The position numbers were made by a program, and so were the translations under genes. Below, one piece after another: positions 42,610 through 50,971 of a DNA stretch of 64,000 nt. Source of the DNA: Lentisphaerae bacterium GWF2_50_93. GTDB lineage: Bacteria > Verrucomicrobiota > Lentisphaeria > Victivallales > GWF2-50-93. Numbering within the stretch: the stretch's first letter is position 1; each line of letters begins with the position of its first letter. The notes under the pieces are model-generated. The model saw only the letters and a list, made by a program, of their open reading frames with translations, did not search any database and was not told the DNA's origin. The DNA is taken from contig MHBI01000010.1 of assembly GCA_001804815.1 (NCBI GenBank), positions 1 through 64,000 on the forward strand, in the 5' to 3' direction.

Positions 42610-45600
42610 ATGAATCTGAAGTGTACGCTTCCCATGTTCCTTGCCCTGCTGGTGTCGTCATTTGCAGCAAATGCCGATATCCTGGACGATCTCTTCTCGA
42701 AAACCACCGATTCCCAGCGCAAACAGTCCATCATCGATGCAAGGAATGGCAAATACGATGAGGCTGTAAACAGGATCAGGAACGTACTGGCCGATACCAA
42801 GAACGCCCCCGACGTGCTCTGCGATTATGCCGTCATACTGAAATGGGCCGGAAGGTATGAAGAGGCCCTCAAGGCATACAGCGAAATTCCAAAGGATTAC
42901 AGAATACCGGATTCCGTCCAGACAGAGATGGCAATCGCATACTACAAGCTTGGAAAGTTTACGGAATCGGCCGCCCTATTTGAAAAATACCTCCCGAAAA
43001 ACGAAAAGGACGAGAAACCCGTTGAAATGATGGTGGAAGCATGTGTCAGATCGGGCAATTCCGACAAGGCGCTGAAATATCTTGATGACCGCACCAAGGG
43101 CTCAAAGGAAATTCCAGACTGGCTGAAAAGGCTGGCTGTCAGGGCAAGGCATGGGAAGGCCGTGGAGGCTGCAAGGGCCGGAAAACTCCAGGAATCCCTT
43201 GCCAGCCTTAAAAGTCTCATCACAGAAACGGACGACAGGAAGAGCATCTACTACGACTACATTGTCATCCTTTCATGGGACCGCCAATACGAAGAAGCGT
43301 TGAAGGCCTTCAAGGAAATATCCTCGAAACAGGATCTGCCCTCCTATCTGCTGGAAGCCGTCTTCAACTGCTACGAGCAGACGGGCGGCCAGGCCGGCAA
43401 ACTTGAAATCGCGAGGAAACTTGTGCTTGCCCCGCCGTTGGAATCAAAGAAACTCGAACTGATGTTCCTCTGCTGTGAAAAGACGGACAGCCCTGAAACC
43501 GGAATTGAAACAGCTGAAACGCTCATGAAAGGCAATCCCGACAAGAAGGACCTGATAAATCATTTCCTGGTAAAATTAAGGCACATGCTCGCCACAAAAC
43601 TCGCCAGGAACGGCGAACACGAAAAATCCCTCGCAATACTGGACGGGCTTCTGAAGGAAACCGGGAATGAAACCTCCATCATGGCCGACTACATCCTTGT
43701 GCTTTCCTGGGCCGGGAAGAAAGATGACGCAAGGCGGCTCTACGATGAATATTTCAAGGACAGGAAGGCGCCGGAATATCTCATGGCTGAAATCACCGGA
43801 ATCCCGGCTGATAAAAAGACGGCGGCAGAGGAAAAACCAAAGGAGGCAGTTGAAGCAGTCAAGACCGGACCTGTTCTGGAAAAACCGGTTGCAGCACCGG
43901 CGGAAACTGATTCTACCATTGAAAAATATATCACTTCTGGAAAGCTCAACGAAGCGATCGACGAGATAGGCAGGAAGCTTTCAAAGGTGGACGGCGAAAA
44001 GGATGCCTTGAACAAATCCCTTTCCAAAATACATGAGAAGGCGGTCCAGGAGGCAAGGGATGGAAGATACGACGAGGCCTTTGCAGTGCTCGACAAGCTT
44101 CTTGAAATAAAATACGAAAGTCCGTCCGTCCTTTCCGACAAGATAATAATCACGGTCTGGTGCGGAAAATATGAGGAAGCCATCGGCATGTATAAAAGAT
44201 TCAGATCGAGCTACACCCCTAAGAATTTCCTGCTGGACGCAGTTGGAACTGCCTACCGCAGGACCGGGAAATATGCGGAAGCCATCGCCTGCTACAATGA
44301 GTCCCTGTCCTTGAACCCCGACAATCCTGAAGCTGCAAGGGGCAAGGTTTTCTCAATGATCGAAGCTGGGCAGGCTGCGGAAGCCCATATCTTCATCGAG
44401 AATGAAACAAGTAAAATAAAGGATGCGCCAAAATGGCTGAAGATGCTTCCCTGCGAAGCATTCATTGTCGAAGGCAGATATGACAAGGCGGATATCTTCC
44501 TGAGGGAATATCTGAAAACCAATCCGGGAGACATGGACGCAAGGAAAATGCTGGTGGAAGTGCTGATACAGAACAGGTCCGGACTCCAGGAGGCTTCATC
44601 AACGGCTGATGAACTTATGGCTGCGAACCCGGGAAATTCCGATATTTCCTTCTTAAAAGTCACCATCCTCCAGCTTCAGCGGAATTATCTCTCCGCATAT
44701 GACCTCAATGAAAAAATACTCGCCAGGAACAAATACTACCGCCCTTCGATAAACGCCAGGTATCATATACTGCTCGACATGAAGGCGGCCACGCTTGCAG
44801 ATCAGATGCTGAAGGAAACAGGCGATGATGTTTCATACGCGGTGAAAAAAAGGATCATGGGGGACCTCGCCGCCGAGCAGCTTGCCTGGAAGGATTATAA
44901 GAAAGCTCTCCAGACAATTGATGAAAACATCAGGATGTACGATGAGTACAAGAACATACCGGAGGCCTCGGCTGACGCTGACATGCTGAAGATTCGCGCG
45001 CGTTTCGACAGGATACTCGCCCTGTTCCAGGCCGAGAAGATGCAGGAGCTGACAAAGGAATATGAAAGCCTCAAAGAAGACGGCGTCGATACGCCATCCT
45101 GGCTGAGGCTTAATGTCGCCTCAGCCTATCTGTACTGCCGCAAGCCTGACACCGCCCTCGCAATGTACAGGGAGATCCGCGAAGAACTTAAGAAGTCCGG
45201 CAATGACGCATATCCCGACAACTATCTGGCGCTGCAGGGTATTTATTCATGCCTGATTGAAATCGAAGATCAGAAGGCTGCCTATGAAATCCTCGAGGTG
45301 CTTGAAAAGGAGACTCCTGCCTTCGCAAGGCCGAACGGAATTTACGTCGAGAATACTGACAAGATGGATTTGATGGTTGAAAGAGGCTGGTGGTACATCT
45401 ACAACGACCAGCTGTCATACGCCGATGAATATTTGTCCGGTCTCCTTGAAAAAGCAAATTACAATACGAATATCAGGACCGCCCTCGCCTACGTGCACTA
45501 TTACCGTGGCTGGCCCCGTCTGGCGCTGCAGGACTTCCAGATCTCCACCGCGCTCGATCCGAACGACAGGTCGGCCCAGATCGGGCTTGCATACACGCTG

Positions 45601-46590
45601 AACGAGAACGACGAGTGGGAGAAGGCCAGGACGATTGCCGCGGAACTCGCAAGAATGTATCCTGCCGACCTGGCGGTAAAACAGCTGCAGAGATCCCTGG
45701 AGCTGCAGGAGAAGAGGACCCTTACAATCGACAGCAATTACAGCAATGAAGGAAACTTTTCCGACGGGTCGGGCGTAACCATACGACTGGACCAGCCGAT
45801 ATATCCGGACAGGAAGATATACACCGAGACGCTTTGGCTGTATACATCACAACCCAAGGATTCAAACCAGGAGGCGAAACATAGGAACATTTTCCGTGGA
45901 GCCGTCGGCTTCGACTGGAGGCTTGACCGCGATCTGACCATATTCGGAGAGGCATCGATGGATTATCACGCGGAAAATCCGGGTTTCATGGCGGGGCTTA
46001 GATATTCGCCCTCCGACCATCTTACATTGACCGGTTTTTATAACTCTTACACGCTGAACATGCCTCCAAAGGCGCTTCTCTTCGGCTACAAGGGGCAGGA
46101 GGCGAACGTATCGGCGGAATACCGCTTCAGCGAGGATCTGATTCTCAGCGGCGGATTTTCAAACGTATGGGTCTCGGACGGAAACATCAACCAGACCTAC
46201 AGCTGGAAAATAGACAAGGGCATATATTCCACCGCATATTGGAAATTCCGGGCGGCAGTCCAGGGTTCGACGACGACAAACACAGAGTACCAGGACAGCG
46301 AATATTACGCGCCCAGATACTACACTTCCATTTATTTCGTGCCGATGGTCGAACATCTCTGGTACAGGAGATATGAGACTTCAATAACTGACAGGCTATA
46401 CCTCGGACTTGGCCCCCACTGGGAGAAGGACTATACCTGCAAGAGCCAGTACTACCTCCAGTATGAGCAGGAATACATCCTGACGGACTATTTCGGCTTC
46501 AAGGTCGGAGGAAAGATAGGCAAGGAGCGGTATGGCGACGACAATCCCTGCGGCTGGGGATTATATGCGAATGTGACATATAAGTTTTAA
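42610..46590 (+). CDS. pgaA: TPR-rich outer-membrane PNAG export protein (PgaA-like)
   Basis: The ATG at 42610 (AGGA just upstream) is preferred to a TTG at 42583. The 1326-residue product has a signal peptide (MNLKCTLPMFLALLVSSFAANA). Residues about 40-1030 contain many TPR-like repeats (YEEALKAYSEIPKDY, YAEAIACYNESLSLNPDNPEA, YDEAFAVLDKLLEI). The last 290 residues are beta-rich with alternating aromatics, ending YANVTYKF, as in an outer-membrane barrel. PgaA of E. coli is about 800 residues, so this copy has roughly 500 extra residues of TPR. It exports poly-N-acetylglucosamine with PgaB. Because pgaB, pgaC and pgaD follow directly, the assignment is firm despite low sequence conservation. 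Confidence 0.85.
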   Translation: MNLKCTLPMFLALLVSSFAANADILDDLFSKTTDSQRKQSIIDARNGKYDEAVNRIRNVLADTKNAPDVLCDYAVILKWAGRYEEALKAYSEIPKDYRIPDSVQTEMAIAYYKLGKFTESAALFEKYLPKNEKDEKPVEMMVEACVRSGNSDKALKYLDDRTKGSKEIPDWLKRLAVRARHGKAVEAARAGKLQESLASLKSLITETDDRKSIYYDYIVILSWDRQYEEALKAFKEISSKQDLPSYLLEAVFNCYEQTGGQAGKLEIARKLVLAPPLESKKLELMFLCCEKTDSPETGIETAETLMKGNPDKKDLINHFLVKLRHMLATKLARNGEHEKSLAILDGLLKETGNETSIMADYILVLSWAGKKDDARRLYDEYFKDRKAPEYLMAEITGIPADKKTAAEEKPKEAVEAVKTGPVLEKPVAAPAETDSTIEKYITSGKLNEAIDEIGRKLSKVDGEKDALNKSLSKIHEKAVQEARDGRYDEAFAVLDKLLEIKYESPSVLSDKIIITVWCGKYEEAIGMYKRFRSSYTPKNFLLDAVGTAYRRTGKYAEAIACYNESLSLNPDNPEAARGKVFSMIEAGQAAEAHIFIENETSKIKDAPKWLKMLPCEAFIVEGRYDKADIFLREYLKTNPGDMDARKMLVEVLIQNRSGLQEASSTADELMAANPGNSDISFLKVTILQLQRNYLSAYDLNEKILARNKYYRPSINARYHILLDMKAATLADQMLKETGDDVSYAVKKRIMGDLAAEQLAWKDYKKALQTIDENIRMYDEYKNIPEASADADMLKIRARFDRILALFQAEKMQELTKEYESLKEDGVDTPSWLRLNVASAYLYCRKPDTALAMYREIREELKKSGNDAYPDNYLALQGIYSCLIEIEDQKAAYEILEVLEKETPAFARPNGIYVENTDKMDLMVERGWWYIYNDQLSYADEYLSGLLEKANYNTNIRTALAYVHYYRGWPRLALQDFQISTALDPNDRSAQIGLAYTLNENDEWEKARTIAAELARMYPADLAVKQLQRSLELQEKRTLTIDSNYSNEGNFSDGSGVTIRLDQPIYPDRKIYTETLWLYTSQPKDSNQEAKHRNIFRGAVGFDWRLDRDLTIFGEASMDYHAENPGFMAGLRYSPSDHLTLTGFYNSYTLNMPPKALLFGYKGQEANVSAEYRFSEDLILSGGFSNVWVSDGNINQTYSWKIDKGIYSTAYWKFRAAVQGSTTTNTEYQDSEYYAPRYYTSIYFVPMVEHLWYRRYETSITDRLYLGLGPHWEKDYTCKSQYYLQYEQEYILTDYFGFKVGGKIGKERYGDDNPCGWGLYANVTYKF

Positions 46591-46621
46591 AAGAATATCC
46601 AATATCGAACACGGGATTGCA

Positions 46622-48616
46622 GTGAAATACATCTTTAGGAAAATCACTTTAATTCTATCTTTCATCATCTGCCTCTCGGCGGCGGGGCAGAACCTTTCCA
46701 TGTTTTCCGGCGGTGATTTCAAGTCAAGCAGGCCCTTGGATTTCAGCAAGGGCTTTCCTGAAAACTCATTCCTTGTCCTCTGCTACCATGATGTCGTTGC
46801 AAGAATAACCGATGACAAGGATGCCTATGCCGTGGAACTGCAGTCTTTTGTACAGCAGATTGAATTCCTCAAGTCGCAGAACTGCAGCTTCATAGGCGTG
46901 GACGACATCCTGAAGGCCAGGAGCGGAGAGAAAAAACTGCCTGAAAAAGCAATCCTGCTCACCTTTGATGACGCCTATGACAGCTTCTATAAGAATGTAT
47001 TCCCGCTGCTGAAGCTCTATAAATGCCCGGCTGTAATCGCAGTTGTCACAGAATGGATTGACAATCCCCCTGCCGACCCTGAATACCAGAAGAAATTCAT
47101 GACCTGGGCCCAGCTCCGCGAAGTCGATTCATCCGGGCTGGTAAAGGTCGCAAGCCACAGCGGCAATCTCCACCACGGAGTTCTCATGAACCCGCTCGGA
47201 AGCATGGCATCGGCCATCCAGACCAGGATCTACGATCCCGCCCGGAAAAAATATGAGACTTCTTCCGAGTATGAGAAAAGGCTCAGCGACGACTTTGCAA
47301 AATCCATTTCACTGATCAGGGATAAGGCCGGCATGACGCCTGAAATAATGGTCTGGCCATACGGAAGATACAACTCCGCCAGCATCGAGGAGGCAAAGAA
47401 GGCCGGATTCAAAGTCATGTTCACGCTCGACGACGGATTCGGAAATACAGACAGAATCGATGCAATTCCGCGCTTCATGATAATGAACAATCCATCCATC
47501 GAAAATTTCGCGGCGATGTTCAAGAAAAGCTTCATCAGGCTTGAAAGGCTCCGCATAGTCCATGCCGATCTTGATTCCATATACGACCCGGATCCTGTAA
47601 GACAGAATAGGAATATCGATGAATTCATTGAAAGGATATACAGGCTTAAGCCTTCAGCCGTCTACCTCCAGGCGTTCTGCGACGACAAAGGCGATGGAAA
47701 TGTCTCGTCGGTATATTTCAACAACCGGGTGCTTCCCGTGAAGGCCGATATATTCAGCAGGATCGCCCGCTCCATTTTCATAAGAGGCATTGGCGTATAT
47801 GCCTGGATGCCCGCGATGACGTATGTACTTCCAGATGAAAAGGAGACCGGGAAGCTCCGCATCCGCGAATTCCGGGACGGAAAAATACAGCTCTCAACAT
47901 CATGGTATCAGCGCCTCTCCCCCTTCAACGAGGAGGCATGCAGTAAAATCGAGATGATCTTCGAGGACCTCGCGACATACTGCGACTTCGACGGAGTGAT
48001 CTTCCAGGACGACGCCTACATGACCGACTACGAGGATTTCAGCCCCGAGGCCCTAAAGGAATACGTGAAAATCTCAGGAGGCGATATAATCCCGTTTGAA
48101 AAACTCAGCGCCGAACAGAAGGACAAGTGGACGGATGCCAAGACTGAACAGATAATGTCCCTTACCGACAGGATCAGGAAGAAGGTGCTCTATTGGCGTC
48201 CGGAAATCCGATTTGCCAGGACCCTGTACGCGCCAGTGCTGCTGAATCCAAACAGCGAGGAGTGGTACTGCCAGAGCTACGAAAAGACCTTGCAAAGATA
48301 TGATTACGCGGTGATAATGGCGTACCCCAGGATGGAGGATATCTTCTGGGAGACACGCTGGCTGAAATCCCTCGTGAAAAAAGCCTCGGAGTATCCGGAC
48401 GGCCTGAACAGGACAGTCTTCAAGACCCAGGCCTTCAACTGGAAAGATGACGAATGGATTGACTCCGGCACTGTAAACAAATGGCTGAGGATCCTTGCTG
48501 CGGCAGGAGCCCATAATATCGGATATTATCCTGACGATTATATTGGAAACAGGCCCGACTGTAAGATAATATCTGACATGATATCGTCGAAAAGTTTCCC
48601 GTTCGACAAGAAATAA
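46622..48616 (+). CDS. pgaB: Poly-beta-1,6-N-acetylglucosamine N-deacetylase
   Basis: A 664-residue protein starting at GTG, with a signal peptide (IFRKITLILSFIICLSAAG). The N-terminal half is a CE4 polysaccharide deacetylase: VLCYHDV, the metal Asp pair in ILLTFDDAYDSFYKN, and the histidines of ASHSGNLHHG. The C-terminal half matches the PgaB GH153 domain closely: HADLDSIYDPDPVRQNRNID, SAVYLQAFCDDKGDG, PVKADIFSRIARS, GVYAWMPAMTYVLP, YQRLSPFNEEA and DGVIFQDDAYMTDYEDFSP, with the catalytic Asp. It partially deacetylates PNAG and cleaves the polymer during export. It lies between pgaA and pgaC. Confidence 0.96.
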   Translation: MKYIFRKITLILSFIICLSAAGQNLSMFSGGDFKSSRPLDFSKGFPENSFLVLCYHDVVARITDDKDAYAVELQSFVQQIEFLKSQNCSFIGVDDILKARSGEKKLPEKAILLTFDDAYDSFYKNVFPLLKLYKCPAVIAVVTEWIDNPPADPEYQKKFMTWAQLREVDSSGLVKVASHSGNLHHGVLMNPLGSMASAIQTRIYDPARKKYETSSEYEKRLSDDFAKSISLIRDKAGMTPEIMVWPYGRYNSASIEEAKKAGFKVMFTLDDGFGNTDRIDAIPRFMIMNNPSIENFAAMFKKSFIRLERLRIVHADLDSIYDPDPVRQNRNIDEFIERIYRLKPSAVYLQAFCDDKGDGNVSSVYFNNRVLPVKADIFSRIARSIFIRGIGVYAWMPAMTYVLPDEKETGKLRIREFRDGKIQLSTSWYQRLSPFNEEACSKIEMIFEDLATYCDFDGVIFQDDAYMTDYEDFSPEALKEYVKISGGDIIPFEKLSAEQKDKWTDAKTEQIMSLTDRIRKKVLYWRPEIRFARTLYAPVLLNPNSEEWYCQSYEKTLQRYDYAVIMAYPRMEDIFWETRWLKSLVKKASEYPDGLNRTVFKTQAFNWKDDEWIDSGTVNKWLRILAAAGAHNIGYYPDDYIGNRPDCKIISDMISSKSFPFDKK

Positions 48617-48630
48617 CGGAAGATTGTCAA

Positions 48631-49863
48631 ATGATGGAGTACATCTACAATTTTGTTTTCTATTACCCCCTGCTGATGGGGTTCATATGGATGTTCGGCT
48701 CCATACTGTTCCGCCTCTACAGGGACAGATATGTCTTGAAGGAACCAGAGATTCCGGAGAACCCGATGGTTTCCATCCTTGTACCCTGCCACAACGAGGA
48801 GGAGTGCATTGAGGACACGATCAGATACCTGCAGCTGCAGACCTACAGGAACTTTGAAATCATCGCCATTGACGATGCCAGCAGGGACAGGACAGGCGGA
48901 ATTCTCAGGGATCTCCAGAAGGAGTTCAGCAATCTCAGGGTGATAACCCTCAAGAGCAACCAGGGCAAAGGCACCGGCCTCACGATGGCGGCAATGGCGA
49001 GCAATGGTGAATTCCTCGTGGGGATAGACGCAGACGCCCTGCTGGATCCGGGCGCCATAAAATGGATCCTGTGGCACTTTGTCAATTTCCCCAGGGTGGG
49101 GGCAGTTACCGGAAATCCAAAAGTCAGGAACAGGACCACCCTCCTCGCCAAGATACAGGTCGGAGAATATTCCACCATCATAGGCATGATAAAGAGGACG
49201 CAGAGGATCCTGGGTAAAATCTATACGGTGTCGGGTGTTGTTGCGGCATTCAGGAAAAAAGCGCTGCTGGACGTCGGCTGGTGGTCGAACAACATGGTCA
49301 CCGAGGACATTGATGTGAGCTGGAAGCTGCAGCTCGACAAATGGGACATCAGATATGAGGCCAATGCATTATGCTGGATTCTTGTGCCAGAAACGCTTAA
49401 AGGCATCTTCAAGCAGCGACTGCGCTGGTCGCAGGGGGGGAACGAGGTCCTCATAAAATACTTCACAGAAATGCTCTCATGGAAGAACCGCCGGATATGG
49501 CCTCTCTACATTGAATATGCAACAAGCGTTTTGTGGTGCTATCTGCTGTTGCTTACATTCCTGCTGTGGTTTCTGCATTGCCTTGGCGTCCCCCTCCCTC
49601 ATAATCTGGTGGTAAGAAGCATCCTCCCGGGCTGGACAGGGGTGATGCTGGCTGGCGTATGCATGCTCCAGCTTACGGTAGGAATCATGTTTGACGCCAG
49701 ATATGACAGGACGCTTATCAAGTTGATTCCATGGATGATCTGGTATCCAGCAATTTACTGGGTCATAACCTGGATGACGACAATAATAGCTTTCCCGAAG
49801 GCGCTTCTCAAGAAGAAGGATACGTTGGCGGTATGGGAAAGTCCTGACAGGGGCATATCATGA
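48631..49863 (+). CDS. pgaC: PNAG synthase, GT2 glycosyltransferase
   Basis: A 410-residue membrane glycosyltransferase. Residues 9-30 are a transmembrane segment. The GT2 motifs are PMVSILVPCHNEEECIEDTI, the GIDADALLDP Asp-x-Asp at 133-135, MVTEDIDVSWKLQ with the catalytic Asp, and the RLRWSQGGNEVL Q-x-x-R-W-type motif. Two to three further membrane segments follow (about 297-317, 331-352, 370-390). It polymerises UDP-GlcNAc into PNAG and moves the chain through the inner membrane. ATGATG allows a start at 48631 or 48634. Its end overlaps pgaD by 4 nt. Confidence 0.96.
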   Translation: MMEYIYNFVFYYPLLMGFIWMFGSILFRLYRDRYVLKEPEIPENPMVSILVPCHNEEECIEDTIRYLQLQTYRNFEIIAIDDASRDRTGGILRDLQKEFSNLRVITLKSNQGKGTGLTMAAMASNGEFLVGIDADALLDPGAIKWILWHFVNFPRVGAVTGNPKVRNRTTLLAKIQVGEYSTIIGMIKRTQRILGKIYTVSGVVAAFRKKALLDVGWWSNNMVTEDIDVSWKLQLDKWDIRYEANALCWILVPETLKGIFKQRLRWSQGGNEVLIKYFTEMLSWKNRRIWPLYIEYATSVLWCYLLLLTFLLWFLHCLGVPLPHNLVVRSILPGWTGVMLAGVCMLQLTVGIMFDARYDRTLIKLIPWMIWYPAIYWVITWMTTIIAFPKALLKKKDTLAVWESPDRGIS

Positions 49864-50387
49864 ACGGACAAAAGCATTTTGACAAACCGCTTATCCTCGA
49901 CAGCCCCAGGCTGGTGTCGAAGACCCAGTATTATACCGAATGGGGCATCAACATACTTGGCTGGATCGCATGGATGATCTTCATACGCCCCCTGATAATC
50001 CTCGTCCTCTGGTATGTCGCCTACAGATTCTTCAATTACCAGATGTTCCAGCTTGAGGGGATTGAAAATCCCGAATATTTCGGAATCGGAGCCTGCGTGC
50101 TGATCGGCATCTACCTGACAATGCTTGGATGGAGCCGCTACAATGCCTGGAGGTTCAGGGGGAAGGACAGGCGCACCTCAAGAGGAGAGGCTACTCCCGG
50201 ATGCATCGCCGAATACTACAAGGTCCGACCTGAAGACATTTCAACCCTGCAGAAATCAAAAAACATTGATGTTTATTTCCTGGAAGATGATATAATAGAG
50301 ATTGACGACGGAAAAGGAATAAGGGTCAAGGCTCTTTATGCCCCTATGAACCAGGCAAAGCACCATGACAAAAACATTAAGCTTTAA
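49860..50387 (+). CDS. pgaD: PgaD-like PNAG synthase subunit
   Basis: A 175-residue protein with two membrane segments (about 32-58 and 74-91). It starts within an ATGA overlap with pgaC. The pattern LILDSPRLVSKTQYYTEWGINILGWIAWM, a loop, then LTMLGWSRYNAWRFRGKDRR followed by a polar tail matches PgaD, which joins PgaC and, when c-di-GMP is bound at the interface, activates synthesis. The tail is longer than in E. coli (about 60 residues of charged sequence). It overlaps the HD-GYP gene by 23 nt. Confidence 0.88.
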   Translation: MNGQKHFDKPLILDSPRLVSKTQYYTEWGINILGWIAWMIFIRPLIILVLWYVAYRFFNYQMFQLEGIENPEYFGIGACVLIGIYLTMLGWSRYNAWRFRGKDRRTSRGEATPGCIAEYYKVRPEDISTLQKSKNIDVYFLEDDIIEIDDGKGIRVKALYAPMNQAKHHDKNIKL

Positions 50388-50970
50388 ACAATGTCCTGAC
50401 TTGTCAGGGAAAAGCATCAATGAAATATTCAGGATGCTCGATCCGTACACGCGCACCCATAGCCGCCGCATAAGCCGCATGACCATTATAATTTCCAAGC
50501 ACATGGGAATACAGGATCCAGCTGAGATCCGCAGGATAAAAGCAGGTGCTCTCTACCATGACATCGGCAAGATCCTGATCCCTGCTGAAATACTTTCCAA
50601 GCCGGAACCTCTCAGCAAGAATGAATACGACATGATAAAAGAGCATCCTAAGTTCATCTTGAAGATAATCCGCATCTTTCCAGAACTTGAAGATGTATCA
50701 AAAATAATCCTCCACCACCATGAATCATGGGACGGAACCGGCTATCCATTTGGGACAAGAGGCGAGGAAATCTGCATTGGCGCAAGGATATGCTGCCTCG
50801 CTGATTCATTCGATGCCATGAGAACCGACAGGGTATACAGCAAAAAGAAGCCTTTCGATTTTGTAGTGGAGGAGATCAACAGATGCTCTGGACGCAGATA
50901 TGATCCTGTGGTCGTGGAAGCCTTCAACAGATGCGCCAAGGAACTGGACAGGATTGCACGGGGAAGATGA
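50365..50970 (+). CDS. HD-GYP-domain c-di-GMP phosphodiesterase
   Basis: A 201-residue single-domain protein. It has the full HD-GYP set: HSRRISRMTIIISKHMG, LYHDIGKILIP with His65-Asp66, IKEHPKFILKIIR, and ILHHHESWDGTGYPFG at about 116-130 where HHExxDGTGYP is intact, then ADSFDAMRTDRVYSKKK. It should hydrolyse c-di-GMP to GMP. It overlaps pgaD by 23 nt and the next gene starts one nucleotide after its stop. Together with the divergent cyclase it gives the PNAG operon a built-in on/off pair. Confidence 0.93.
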   Translation: MTKTLSFKQCPDLSGKSINEIFRMLDPYTRTHSRRISRMTIIISKHMGIQDPAEIRRIKAGALYHDIGKILIPAEILSKPEPLSKNEYDMIKEHPKFILKIIRIFPELEDVSKIILHHHESWDGTGYPFGTRGEEICIGARICCLADSFDAMRTDRVYSKKKPFDFVVEEINRCSGRRYDPVVVEAFNRCAKELDRIARGR

Positions 50971-50971
50971 T